A DNA stretch of 54,168 nucleotides from contig JAGBIO010000015.1 in NCBI GenBank assembly GCA_017934955.1, positions 1 through 54,168 on the forward strand, given 5' to 3'. The notes below the pieces were generated by a model that had not been told where the DNA came from, ran no database searches, and saw only the letters and a list, made by a program, of their open reading frames with translations. This DNA comes from Clostridia bacterium. Lineage in GTDB: Bacteria > Bacillota > Clostridia > TANB77 > RGIG9151. Shown here piece by piece: positions 8,650 to 17,095 of the stretch. Positions within the stretch are counted from its first letter, which is position 1; every line of letters begins with the position of its first letter. The translations under genes were made by a program, and so were the position numbers.

Positions 8650-9915
8650 TCATAACCTCTCATCTCGTATTTCAATGGACGCTCCAAGGTTTCTCAAATT
8701 CTCAACAAAATTCTCATAGCCACGCTCAATATACGTCACGCCCTCTACTGTCGTATATCCTTCCGCAACCAAGCCTGCAAGTACCAAGGCAGCACCGCCG
8801 CGCAAATCCTTCGCTTCTACCGTAGCCCCCAACAATTTCTTCGTACCCTTTACAATTGCAGTCTTCCCTTCTATTGTAATTTTCGCACCCATTTTTGTCA
8901 ATTCCGAAATATATTTATATCGATTTTCAAAAATATTTTCAATCACAATCGAAGTACCATCCGCCACCGACAACGCCGCCACGATCTGCGACTGCATATC
9001 GGTAGGAAAACCCGGAAAAGGCATCGTTTTAATGGTATTTACCGCCCGCAATCGCTGCGGTGCTTTTAAATAAACCGAATCTTCGCCAATCACTTTCACT
9101 ACACAATTCATTTCCTGTAATTTATGCAACGTAGAACGAATATATTCCGGAATAACCCCCTTTATCGTAATCTCGCCACCGGTAATCGCCGCCGCACATA
9201 AATACGTCCCCGCCACAATTCGGTCTCCATGCACGCGATACTTTGTTTCCTGCAAATGCTCCACACCGTCAATTTTAATCAAATTGCTCGACGCCCCGCT
9301 AATTTTAGCCCCCATGGAATTCAAATAATTCTGTAACTCCACAATCTCTGGCTCTCTCGCCGCATTCCGAATAATCGTACGTCCTTCCGCCAATACCGCC
9401 GCCAACATAATATTTTCCGTCGCACCCACACTCGGAAAGTCCAAATCAATCTCACACCCTGTTAAACGATCGGTACGACACACAATAAAGCCATGACTCT
9501 CCGTAATCTCCGCCCCTAATTTTCGAAGACCGTTCAAATGCAAATCAATCGGTCTTGCCCCGATTTCGCAACCTCCCGGGTAAGTCAAAACAAGCCTTTT
9601 ATGCCTTGCCAATAACGCTCCCATCAAAATAATCGACGAACGCATCTCTTTCATTAACTCCGAAGGGATTTCCTCCTTATCACACTGCGATGAATCAATC
9701 GTAAAACAATTTTCCTCAATCGCCACCTTACATCCCAATTCTTCCAGCAAATCCTTCATCACAATCGTGTCCCGAATAATCGGACAATTTTCAATCACAG
9801 ACTTTTTCCCCGACAAAATACTCCCCGCCAAAATCGGTAAAGAAGCATTTTTCGAACCCTGTATCTCAACTTCGCCTCGAAGACATTTGCCGCCATTAAT
9901 CCAATATGTACTCAT
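8650..9915 (-). CDS. murA: UDP-N-acetylglucosamine 1-carboxyvinyltransferase MurA
   Basis: The first committed step of peptidoglycan synthesis: it transfers enolpyruvate from PEP to UDP-GlcNAc in the cytoplasm. The 421-residue EPT-fold protein carries the N-terminal GSKNASLPIL with the active lysine near residue 22. The catalytic cysteine is Cys116 in PGGCEIGARPIDLH, the residue attacked by fosfomycin; it is Cys, not Asp, so the usual sensitivity would be expected. It heads the murA-ftsQ-DUF881-sbp-ftsA-ftsZ cluster, coupling wall precursor supply and septation. Confidence 0.97.
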   Translation of the reverse strand: MSTYWINGGKCLRGEVEIQGSKNASLPILAGSILSGKKSVIENCPIIRDTIVMKDLLEELGCKVAIEENCFTIDSSQCDKEEIPSELMKEMRSSIILMGALLARHKRLVLTYPGGCEIGARPIDLHLNGLRKLGAEITESHGFIVCRTDRLTGCEIDLDFPSVGATENIMLAAVLAEGRTIIRNAAREPEIVELQNYLNSMGAKISGASSNLIKIDGVEHLQETKYRVHGDRIVAGTYLCAAAITGGEITIKGVIPEYIRSTLHKLQEMNCVVKVIGEDSVYLKAPQRLRAVNTIKTMPFPGFPTDMQSQIVAALSVADGTSIVIENIFENRYKYISELTKMGAKITIEGKTAIVKGTKKLLGATVEAKDLRGGAALVLAGLVAEGYTTVEGVTYIERGYENFVENLRNLGASIEIRDERL

Positions 9916-10029
9916 TCTTTAACCCCCAAATAATGACTTTTCTCTACATATTATGATTACAAGACAACAAGTGTGAATCGCCTAACTTAAGTACTTACCC
10001 TATATTCCCTGCAAAACCACCCTTTTCTT

Positions 10030-11241
10030 TTATACTTTTTGAATTTTTTCAAAACATTCTATTCTTTTTCTATACCCGGCTACTATCATTTCTACTTCAT
10101 CATCAGTCAACTTGGTATATTCCTGATAATCTTTCAACATCTTTCCATATGCCTTGTCTAAACTTTTTAATCTTTCTATTTTTTCTTTGTCTATATTAAT
10201 ATCAAATATTTTTTCAAGCTCAAAACTTGAAATAAGTTCATTTGTGAAACATTTTACCTCACCTTCATTAAAATTCCAATAAGCTTTAGTAACGTTTGTA
10301 TTCATACATCTTCCTGTATCAAAAATCGGACATATTCTATCCCAATTTAAAGTTTTTACATTTCTTATAACTCCAAAATTAGCTAAATGTCTGTCTTCAT
10401 TCAATAGAATATAATCAAGCATAAGCATCTTTTGTAAATATTCTTTTGCATTAGGAACATTTTTTTCTTCTAATATTTCTAAATACAAATAATAATCATT
10501 TATGGTTTTTGTAACTTCATTAGCCCTTTCCGTTAATACTGAATATGCCGGTATAATTTCTTCATCTTTATTTATAGCACACTTACAAATGCTTACCACA
10601 GAATCTTGTCTTTTGGTATGTATTACATCTAACAAGTACCTCACGAACGGAACTTCAAGTATTTCACATATTTTACTCGCTAATACTTCATTAATCGGCT
10701 CAAAATTATGTATAGTCCCGGAACCCTTATACAAATAATTTTCGCCATCTTTTTTTATCCATACTTTCTTTAATTGACCACCCGAAGTATTATTAGGAGT
10801 CTTGTCCGAATTACGCACACTATTTTGTCCTAATACTTTTCCGGCACCACTTCCATAAGTTCCTTCTGCAAAAGTAAAACTATCATAATTTTTTTCAAAA
10901 TAATTTATATTTTTCCATTCTATATCCGATCCTTCCGGCTTAAACCAATATTGATCCGACACAGATAATGCATAATTTCTATTAATTAGTTGTTTTACAC
11001 TATCTATTCCAAAAATATCAATAATATCTTTAGCATTATCACGATACAAAGGAATACCTCTATCATTAAACCACGTATTTAAAGTCGAGCCTCTTTTTTC
11101 ATCTGATATATTTTTTATAGTAAGTGGTGCAAAATTTATATCATAAACCTCATCAATACTTATGATAACATTTAATTCTTTATCAAATTCAAATTTTAAT
11201 ACTTCTTTATTTTGATTCATTAAAATATATTTTTCACTCAT
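10030..11241 (-). CDS. HipA-like / CtkA-like kinase-fold protein
   Basis: About 403 residues, with a C-terminal HipA/PI3-4-kinase-like fold. KVWIKKDGENYLYKGSG holds the probable ATP-anchoring lysine, NEDRHLANFGV near 281-291 the catalytic loop, and FDTGR near 306 the metal-binding DFD-like motif (here F-D-T-G). The family includes Helicobacter CtkA and HipA toxins. There is no HipB-type HTH partner beside it, so a classical HipBA module is not supported. The N-terminal 100 residues are unlike HipA. I start at ATG 11241 (MSEKYILMNQ) behind AAAGAG; the upstream in-frame start adds 23 residues without a good site. Flanked by repeat R3 upstream. Confidence 0.7.
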   Translation of the reverse strand: MSEKYILMNQNKEVLKFEFDKELNVIISIDEVYDINFAPLTIKNISDEKRGSTLNTWFNDRGIPLYRDNAKDIIDIFGIDSVKQLINRNYALSVSDQYWFKPEGSDIEWKNINYFEKNYDSFTFAEGTYGSGAGKVLGQNSVRNSDKTPNNTSGGQLKKVWIKKDGENYLYKGSGTIHNFEPINEVLASKICEILEVPFVRYLLDVIHTKRQDSVVSICKCAINKDEEIIPAYSVLTERANEVTKTINDYYLYLEILEEKNVPNAKEYLQKMLMLDYILLNEDRHLANFGVIRNVKTLNWDRICPIFDTGRCMNTNVTKAYWNFNEGEVKCFTNELISSFELEKIFDINIDKEKIERLKSLDKAYGKMLKDYQEYTKLTDDEVEMIVAGYRKRIECFEKIQKV

Positions 11242-11334
11242 CAAAATCATCTCTTTCTGAACAATTCTTTGAAAACATTCTATCATAAGCAGTCTCTTAC
11301 GGTCAATCAATTCAAAATTTTTTACACAACATAC

Positions 11335-11521
11335 GTTACGTCAGACTTAAATTTATAAAAATGACACAATCTATTGTAGGGACAGCATTTATGCTGTCCA
11401 CAGGAAAGGCAGAAAGCAGGACAGCATGAATGCTGTCCCTACGATGATTGTGCCGTCATTGTAGGTGACGGCGTCCTCGACGTCCCGATATATTTGTAAC
11501 AATTTGAGTCTGACCTGTAAC
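11335..11521. repeat. MITE-like element R3, both ends present
   Basis: The left end GTTACGTCAGAC (11335-11346) and right end GTCTGACCTGTAAC (11508-11521) are inverted copies. Inside are palindromes at 11380-11399 and 11419-11438 plus a third, different imperfect one (GACGGCGTCCTCGACGTCC near 11467-11485). The 19-nt spacer between the first two is the reverse complement of the R1 spacer. With the fragment after it, this fills the gap between the HipA-like gene and the nucleotidyltransferase; nothing else is seen there. Confidence 0.85.
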
Positions 11522-11522
11522 C

Positions 11523-11612
11523 AACATACGTTACGTCAGACATAACCTTGTATCTTTCGAAAAATATTGTCAAAATGTGGTTTGTACGAACACAGTTTAT
11601 TGCATCAATTGT
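11523..11612. repeat. Decayed MITE fragment next to R3
   Basis: CAACATACGTTACGTCAGAC, also present at the left end of R3, recurs here. It is followed by the family's internal left segment CTTGTATCTTTCGAAAAATA (compare 30924-30943) and a mutated palindrome. It appears to be a second, truncated copy beside R3. Confidence 0.65.
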
Positions 11613-11623
11613 CTATAGACCGC

Positions 11624-11652
11624 AAAAAGCCGGCGTTATTCACGCCGGCTTC
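11624..11652 (-). terminator. Terminator after the nucleotidyltransferase gene
   Basis: On the minus strand AAGCCGGCGT and ACGCCGGCTT form a G+C-rich stem followed by T residues, overlapping the region just behind the stop codon. Confidence 0.8.
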
Positions 11653-11657
11653 ACACC

Positions 11658-12530
11658 TTACTTACCGAAAATCTTTTCCGTCTCTTCAATTCTTTCCCTG
11701 AAAACATACAACACATTCAGCGTTTCCTTGATGACATCATCCGTCAACGCTTCCACCGCGAAATCATCCTTCGCCACCAAGTAGCGCAGGAAAAACACAG
11801 TAAATGCGTCAGCATTTCCCAAGAACTTTTTTGCGAACGCATATCTCTCCTCAGGAACGGTATAACCGCTAAATCGGCAATAATTATACAAATTCCAAAG
11901 GAACTTATTCACCGAATAGAAACAGCTTTCGTTCTCCACGTCTTTCGGAAGCGGATCCGCATGATAAACAAAATCACACGTTTCACCGTTTTTCTCCCAG
12001 CACAAATACCGATATTCCTTCTTCTCCAACATATCAATACAGTACAGCAAACCCTCATGGCAGGTCCGCAACTCCTCCAAAGTATAGCGAACGTCCTTAA
12101 ACTGCGCCAAACAGTCCTCACCCGACACGATTCGGTACAACTTTCCATAGGTATACTGATGCGTCACAGGCAGGAAGCCGCGCAAATCGCTCTCCGCATG
12201 AATCAACGCGTGAATCAAGATATTGCATTTATCCTCACTCAAACAATGATTCGCCGGCGCAACCAACGTACTGTACCCAACGCAAATCTTGCTATCCGAA
12301 AGCCGCTTACAAGTTGCCCGCAACATTTCCTCAAAGTCATCCAAAAGCGCAGGAGTCACTTCCTTCACCACAATCCGAATATCATAGTCGTTGTTCTGAC
12401 GCGCCTTATAATTTCTTCTATCCGCCATCGACCCAACCACGAAAACCGAAAGCACATTAGGATCATCTCCATACCGCTTCACGAACTCCGCATCAATCTG
12501 AACAATTCGCTTCAGCACAATCCTTTTCAT
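11658..12530 (-). CDS. Nucleotidyltransferase-fold protein
   Basis: About 290 residues. The N-terminal region has a nucleotidyltransferase signature: GSMADRRNYKARQNNDYDIR near 40-60 (GS-x-A and the D-x-D pair), as in aminoglycoside or MNT-type transferases. The C-terminal half is helical (HEPN-like length) but not recognised. Substrate unknown; it may be a minimal nucleotidyltransferase involved in resistance or a toxin-antitoxin-like function. I start at ATG 12530 behind GGAGGACGGAAA. Base composition is visibly richer in G+C than its neighbours and codon choice differs (many GCG/CGC), which suggests transfer. Confidence 0.6.
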   Translation of the reverse strand: MKRIVLKRIVQIDAEFVKRYGDDPNVLSVFVVGSMADRRNYKARQNNDYDIRIVVKEVTPALLDDFEEMLRATCKRLSDSKICVGYSTLVAPANHCLSEDKCNILIHALIHAESDLRGFLPVTHQYTYGKLYRIVSGEDCLAQFKDVRYTLEELRTCHEGLLYCIDMLEKKEYRYLCWEKNGETCDFVYHADPLPKDVENESCFYSVNKFLWNLYNYCRFSGYTVPEERYAFAKKFLGNADAFTVFFLRYLVAKDDFAVEALTDDVIKETLNVLYVFRERIEETEKIFGK

Positions 12531-12647
12531 TTTCCGTCCTCCATTTCCTATCATCGGAATTCTCCGACTGTCCCACCGCCGAAAAAAATCAGCGGTTTAC
12601 TTAATTCTGTGCGACTTTCATTATCCTATCATCAAAGCCACCGTTTG

Positions 12648-13757
12648 TCAATTCCTTTTTTCTATTACAATTAGCGGAATCTTCACTTCCTCCTCCGCCC
12701 AACCGCCATGAATTGAGCGAAATAACGGTCCCTTCTCATTATCCCTCATACAAAAATCGCTTTTTGAAACTGCCAAATAATCTCCGATACAGCTTTCAAA
12801 CCTGTCTGACGATACTCCGTTCCCAAAAAATCTTCCCTTTTGCACTTCCTCTTTCGTAAAAAGATCAAATTTCTCCCCCAAGACTTCACGAAACTTTTTT
12901 TCAAAAGCCTCTTTCTCCACGTCCTCTCTTAAATATATTGCAAACGCCCGTAACTCAATCGAAATCATCCTTTTCAACATCGAATAAATCTCCGGATAAT
13001 CCGTCAACGTCAAAAAGCGATTTTCCACATGTCCATGGTCCGCCACTATAATCACAAGCGTATCCGATAATTTTTCGCACAAATTCTCCGTTTCCCGATT
13101 AATCTCCTCAATTACCGCTTTCGATTCCTTACTGTCAATTCCCGTCTCGTGCATAATTTTATCCGGATTTTCACAATAAGCATAAATAAACTTCTTTCCC
13201 TCCTGTGCACAAAGTTTTTCCACTCTCTGATGCACTTCCTTTAACGTAGGGCAAGGATGCTCCGCATCAAACGGCCAAGCAAAATACGCCGAATTCTCCG
13301 TCTCCTCATTAATTCTCTCCACAATACTCTTATAATTCATATCCGTATACTCTCTCGTCTTTTTCGAAGCAGGAAGCTCCGAATCCTTTAAAGTATTCAA
13401 AAATAACGTAACAATCTCATCGTTTTCCTTCAAATACATCTCCCAACCAAGCCAGCAATGCTCACAAGGCTCCAATCCGCTCAGAAAGCTCGTTGTCGCC
13501 GCTACCGTTGTCGCCGGAAACACAGAAGAAAAATCTCGACGCTTCCCCCGACGTAAAAAAGAATCCGCCGGCAAATGCTTCTCCAAAATACTGCTTCCCA
13601 ACCCATCATACAACATCACAACAATATTTTTCCAATCCCGTTTCGCTAAAACCTCATCCACATCTTTTAAAGTAGAATGAATCGGAGTTATCCCCATTTC
13701 TTTCAAAATCGATGACGATAAATTCACTAAACAATCCTCATAATCAATCTTCTTCAT
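12648..13757 (-). CDS. Alkaline phosphatase superfamily hydrolase
   Basis: A 369-residue protein with the metal ligands of the type I phosphodiesterase / nucleotide pyrophosphatase group: MLYDGLGSS near 48, the nucleophile threonine in PATTVAATTSFLSGLEP near 80, DAEHPCP near 165, ADHGHVENR near 236 and HGGWAEEE near 354. It probably hydrolyses a phosphomonoester or phosphodiester. No signal peptide is seen, so it is presumably cytoplasmic. Substrate unknown. Start ATG 13757 (MKKIDYED). The nucleotidyltransferase gene follows after about 115 nt. Confidence 0.82.
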   Translation of the reverse strand: MKKIDYEDCLVNLSSSILKEMGITPIHSTLKDVDEVLAKRDWKNIVVMLYDGLGSSILEKHLPADSFLRRGKRRDFSSVFPATTVAATTSFLSGLEPCEHCWLGWEMYLKENDEIVTLFLNTLKDSELPASKKTREYTDMNYKSIVERINEETENSAYFAWPFDAEHPCPTLKEVHQRVEKLCAQEGKKFIYAYCENPDKIMHETGIDSKESKAVIEEINRETENLCEKLSDTLVIIVADHGHVENRFLTLTDYPEIYSMLKRMISIELRAFAIYLREDVEKEAFEKKFREVLGEKFDLFTKEEVQKGRFFGNGVSSDRFESCIGDYLAVSKSDFCMRDNEKGPLFRSIHGGWAEEEVKIPLIVIEKRN

Positions 13758-13830
13758 AGCATCCGCTCCTTAGCCAAATTCTTCTATCCTCATTTTATAT
13801 AACATTTCAAAAGATAACAAGAATACACGT

Positions 13831-13868
13831 AAAAAAAAGCGGAAACCCATTTTCGGATTTCCCGCTTT
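13831..13868 (-). terminator. Terminator of rpsB-tsf
   Basis: A stem between AAAGCGG and CCGCTTT with further inner pairing lies directly behind the tsf stop codon. It is followed on the minus strand by eight T. Confidence 0.85.
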
Positions 13869-13874
13869 CTATTC

Positions 13875-14765
13875 TTACTTAATTTGCTTCATAACTTCTT
13901 CTGCAAAGTTTTCTTCTTTTTTCTGAAGACCTTCGCCCTTTTCGAAACGAACGAAATTATTTAATGTAACACCCTTAGAAGCCAAATATTTTTCAACTTT
14001 CAAATCGTTATCCTTTACAAACTCTTGTTGTAACAAGCAATTTGTTTCATAGAATTTATTGATTTTTCCGTCAACCATTTTTTCAATAATTTGTTCCGGT
14101 TTATTGGCATTTTTAGGATCTTCTTTAATCTGTGCCACGATAATCGACTTTTCATGTTCCACATCTGCTGTAGGAACACTTTCCTTCGATAAGTAAAGAG
14201 GATTGATTGCAGCAATTTGCATAGCAACATCTCTTGCAGCTTCATAAGCATTCGAATCTGCCAAAGAATTGTTTGCTTGCACCAATACACCGATTCTGCC
14301 TTCGCCGTGTGTATAAGAACAAACATTACCCGTTAAACGAGCAAAACGTCTGATATTCATATTTTCACCAATCTTAGCAATTAACGCTGTCAAAGCATCT
14401 CCAACGGTTTCGCTTCCAAGACTCATCGCCTTTAAAGCATCTACGTCAGCAGGATTCTTTTCAGCAACTACTTTCGCTACATCGCCAACGAATTTTTGGA
14501 ATTCATCATTCTTAGCAACGAAGTCGGTCTCGGAATTTACTTCCAACAAAACACCAACAGACTTATCATCGGATAAATATGCTTTTACGATACCTTCCGA
14601 AGCAATTCTGCCGGCCTTTTTCGCAGCCGTTGCCAATCCTTTTTCTCTCAAAAATTCAATTGCTTTATCCATATCGCCGTTTGTCTCTTTTAATGCCTTT
14701 TGGCAATCCAACATTCCGGCACTTGTGATTTCTCTTAACTCTTTTACCATTGCAGCAGTAATCAT
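13875..14765 (-). CDS. tsf: Elongation factor Ts
   Basis: Guanine nucleotide exchange factor that recycles EF-Tu from GDP. It has 296 residues, the N-terminal UBA-like domain ITAAMVKELREITSAGM, then the exchange motif SETDFVAKNDEF near 78. I start at ATG 14765 (MITAAMVKEL) behind AAGGAGTGACTTGT and not at the GTG 9 nt upstream that overlaps the ribosome binding site. It lies 24 nt after rpsB, the usual operon order. Confidence 0.97.
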   Translation of the reverse strand: MITAAMVKELREITSAGMLDCQKALKETNGDMDKAIEFLREKGLATAAKKAGRIASEGIVKAYLSDDKSVGVLLEVNSETDFVAKNDEFQKFVGDVAKVVAEKNPADVDALKAMSLGSETVGDALTALIAKIGENMNIRRFARLTGNVCSYTHGEGRIGVLVQANNSLADSNAYEAARDVAMQIAAINPLYLSKESVPTADVEHEKSIIVAQIKEDPKNANKPEQIIEKMVDGKINKFYETNCLLQQEFVKDNDLKVEKYLASKGVTLNNFVRFEKGEGLQKKEENFAEEVMKQIK

Positions 14766-14789
14766 ACAAGTCACTCCTTCTCTTTTTAA

Positions 14790-15527
14790 TTATTCTTGTA
14801 CAGAAACTTCTTCCTCAGCAACAGGAGCTGCTGTTTCATTCATTTCACCCTGATTTACTTCAATGATTCCGTCTGCCATTGCACCGGCGATTAATTTAAC
14901 CGCACGAATAGCATCATCGTTAGCAGGAATTACATAGTCTGTATCATCCGGATCGCAGTTTGTATCAACAATACCAACAACCGGAATATTCAATCTTCTT
15001 GCTTCCAAAACGGCAATGTGCTCTTTCTTAGGATCTACGATAAATAAAGCACCCGGTAATTTCTTCATTTCTTTAATACCGCCAAGGTTCTTCTCTAATT
15101 TTTCCATTTCACCCTTTAATTGAATAACTTCTTTCTTAGGAAGTACATCAAAAGTACCATCGGTAGCCATTTTTTCTAATTCTTTCAATCTTTCGATTCT
15201 CTTTCTGATGGTCTTAAAGTTTGTCAACATACCACCCAACCATCTTTGGTTAACATAGTACATTCCGCATCTTTCTGCTTCTTCTTTAATCGCATCTTGT
15301 GCTTGTTTCTTTGTTCCTACGAAAAGAATAGACTTTCCTTCTTCTACAACCGATTTAATGAAAGCATGTGCTTCATCAACCTTCTTAGAAGTTTTTTGTA
15401 AATCGATAATATAGATTCCGTTTCTTGCGGTAAAAATATATTCCGCCATCTTCGGATTCCATCTTCTTGTTTGGTGACCAAAATGTACACCGGCCTCAAG
15501 TAAAGCCTTCATTGCAATAACTGACAT
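14790..15527 (-). CDS. rpsB: 30S ribosomal protein S2
   Basis: Structural protein of the small subunit. It has 245 residues, begins [19 protein letters not shown], contains [12 protein letters not shown], and has the acidic C-terminal tail ..[13 protein letters not shown] seen in Clostridia. Start ATG 15527 has AAAGGAGGAAAAAG upstream; in-frame codons further upstream belong to the leader. First gene of rpsB-tsf. Confidence 0.98.
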   Translation of the reverse strand: MSVIAMKALLEAGVHFGHQTRRWNPKMAEYIFTARNGIYIIDLQKTSKKVDEAHAFIKSVVEEGKSILFVGTKKQAQDAIKEEAERCGMYYVNQRWLGGMLTNFKTIRKRIERLKELEKMATDGTFDVLPKKEVIQLKGEMEKLEKNLGGIKEMKKLPGALFIVDPKKEHIAVLEARRLNIPVVGIVDTNCDPDDTDYVIPANDDAIRAVKLIAGAMADGIIEVNQGEMNETAAPVAEEEVSVQE

Positions 15528-15681
15528 TTCTTTTTCCTCCTTTAGGTTTTCCCTCCATAGCCGATCAACTGCACCGAACCAAGCCCCATGAAAAAATTTA
15601 GAACTCAGCACCAACGGCACATAACAGCCATGTGTGAATTTTTTCCTTCGGTATTATACCACATCAATAAAAAAAAAGCAA
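15528..15681 (-). promoter_or_regulatory. rpsB promoter and structured leader
   Basis: Minus-strand promoter: TTGCTT (15681-15676), 17 bp, TATAAT (15658-15653) preceded by TGTGG, an extended -10. The 120-nt leader between it and the rpsB start contains pairing G+C-rich segments (GGTGCTGAG, GGCTTGGTTCGG, GATCGGCTATGGAGG). An S2 autoregulatory leader is plausible but not shown. Confidence 0.6.
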
Positions 15682-15724
15682 GCGATTTTTTTCCACGACA
15701 TCGCCCGCTTTTCCTTTACCCTTC

Positions 15725-15879
15725 TGTACGGACAGCATTCATGCTGTCCTGCATTCCGCATTTTCTGTGGACAGCATAAATGCTGTCCCTACACTATTTA
15801 TGCTATTTCTATAATTTTAAGTCTGACCAGTAACGCTTTTCCCTCATCCCTTCTGTACGGACAGCATTCATGCTCTCCA
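15725..15879. repeat. MITE-like element R4 plus solo palindrome
   Basis: Palindromes at 15730-15749 and 15769-15788, with the right end GTCTGACCAGTAAC at 15821-15834. A further single imperfect palindrome follows at 15859-15878 and ends 4 nt from the stop codon of the UvsE-like gene. These fill the gap between the rpsB promoter and that gene; no other feature is seen. Confidence 0.8.
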
Positions 15880-15882
15880 TTC

Positions 15883-16710
15883 TCACTTTAATATAATATC
15901 CGAATCCCCCGTCATCTCCAACGACGCATTTAACGCATTCCACAACTCATCCATCTTCCGCTCCTTCAGCTGATTCAAACCATTCGCAAACCCCAATAAC
16001 GGCGGAACATTGCTGTTCTTCCAACTTTCATACGCTTTCTCCAACGTCGTCTCATCCACATTCTCACTCGCATCCATAAAAAACGGAATCGAAAACTGCT
16101 TACACATCTTTAATAATCGCTCGGTAGAAATCGAATTATCCTCATTTTCAATCACAATCCTTCTTCTCAACTTCTCATCTAACTTCTCAATAATCTCATA
16201 TAGCCGCTCAAAAGAACCATTTCTATGAAAATACAATCCCCCGATATTCACAATAATCTTATACGTCTCATTCAGTCCCATATAATCCAAAACCGCATTC
16301 TGATACTTTAATTCCTTTACGGCATCCATATACACCTTTTCCGAAAGCGACGCCAAAATAAACCCTTTTTCCAAATGAATATTTGCCCTCACTTGGTTTT
16401 CCTTCAAAAAGTTTCCCACTGCCTCCAATTCCGGCTGCAAGTCCTCGATATAATTAAAATACTCCAAATCCGGATAATTCGGTAACGGAAACAACTTTGG
16501 ACTGATTCCGTACACTTCGATACCCAACGATTTATTACTCTCTAAAATCCTTAACGTATTATTCAGATTCTCCCTCGCCACTTTAATCAACTTCCGGATC
16601 TTCTTCTCATACGTCGGAAGCTTATTTAATGCCATTACAGAAACTGTCTTATTCACCGGACAATTTTCCACAAACATACTGTTTCCCACATAACCCAATC
16701 TCAATTCCAT
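15883..16710 (-). CDS. Degenerate UvsE/UVDE-like TIM-barrel protein
   Basis: About 275 residues aligning with UV damage endonuclease UvsE: RLGYVGNSM at the start, SVMALNKL, ARENLNNTLRILESNK, YGISPKLFPL, then VNIGGLYFHR and RIVIENEDNS. Several residues that bind metal in UvsE are changed. The HVGG histidine is Asn (NIGG), the HPDH second histidine is lost (HLEKG), the DLHHH histidines are replaced (MDASEN), and the KIHxSS histidine is absent. The C-terminal D-x-M-x-E-x-K block stops at DSDIILK, beside a palindrome. It is probably not an active nuclease. Start ATG 16710 (MELRLGYV) behind GGGTGAGAGT; an upstream ATG is possible. Confidence 0.7.
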   Translation of the reverse strand: MELRLGYVGNSMFVENCPVNKTVSVMALNKLPTYEKKIRKLIKVARENLNNTLRILESNKSLGIEVYGISPKLFPLPNYPDLEYFNYIEDLQPELEAVGNFLKENQVRANIHLEKGFILASLSEKVYMDAVKELKYQNAVLDYMGLNETYKIIVNIGGLYFHRNGSFERLYEIIEKLDEKLRRRIVIENEDNSISTERLLKMCKQFSIPFFMDASENVDETTLEKAYESWKNSNVPPLLGFANGLNQLKERKMDELWNALNASLEMTGDSDIILK

Positions 16711-16856
16711 ACTCTCACCCATTTTTAGCATGAACAAAATGCATACATTTTATTCATGCTAAAAAATACAGATTTTTACATGGAAAATATTGTAATTCAC
16801 AAATTTCTATGATATACTACTACCGTTCCATGGAACAAATCCTTAAACGAACGGGG

Positions 16857-16937
16857 GTGAGTTCCACGAATACCTTACTTAAAACATTGTTACTGACTTT
16901 AATTCTTTTTATTTTACTTACCTCAAAAGCCTGTTAA
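16857..16937 (+). CDS. TA1 tiny hydrophobic toxin-like peptide
   Basis: Up to 26 codons encoding a basic or polar N-terminus (..NTLLKT) and a hydrophobic helix LLLTLILFILL, ending TSKAC. Promoter TTGTAA (16790-16795), 17 bp, TATACT (16813-16818). The 12-nt palindrome GTTCCATGGAAC lies at the expected 5' end and the SD GGGGGTGA at 16853-16860. The start is unclear: GTG 16857 is in frame but overlaps the SD, and ACG 16866 is the other candidate. The start region 16867-16888 recurs at 17013-17034. By layout it is one of four par/fst-like type I toxin loci; the peptide resembles a single-pass membrane toxin. Function is inferred. Confidence 0.7.
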   Translation: MSSTNTLLKTLLLTLILFILLTSKAC

Positions 16938-16951
16938 AGAATTACAGTAAT

Positions 16952-16981
16952 AAAAAACGGATGCGACAACATCCGTTTTTT
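16952..16981. terminator. TA1 bidirectional terminator
   Basis: AAAAAACGGATG and CATCCGTTTTTT form a perfect 12-bp stem with a 6-nt loop. An A run precedes it and a T run follows it, so it can stop the toxin mRNA and the convergent antisense RNA. The last T lies 163 bp after the -10 element, as in TA2-TA4. Confidence 0.9.
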
Positions 16982-17047
16982 ATTTGCTGAATCCGCGAAA
17001 TTCAGCAATTCTCGAATAGATTACTTAAAACATTTATCCTTCCTTAC
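16952..17047 (-). ncRNA. TA1 predicted antitoxin RNA
   Basis: A convergent promoter lies on the minus strand: TTGACA (17082-17077), 17 bp, TATAGT (17059-17054). A transcript of about 96 nt would run to the shared terminator. It contains the complement of CGAATAGATTACTTAAAACA (17013-17034), matching the toxin start region 16867-16888 at 20 of 22 positions. It also has a hairpin (GCTGAAT..ATTCAGC, 16986-17006) not found in the other loci. Confidence 0.75.
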
Positions 17048-17095
17048 AAATCTACTATATCATGGCTTCCTGCATTTGTCAAGTCTTTCCATTTT

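Noticed and set aside
10030-11241. Complete HipBA toxin-antitoxin module
   Set aside because: No small HTH gene on either side; only repeats and murA are adjacent.
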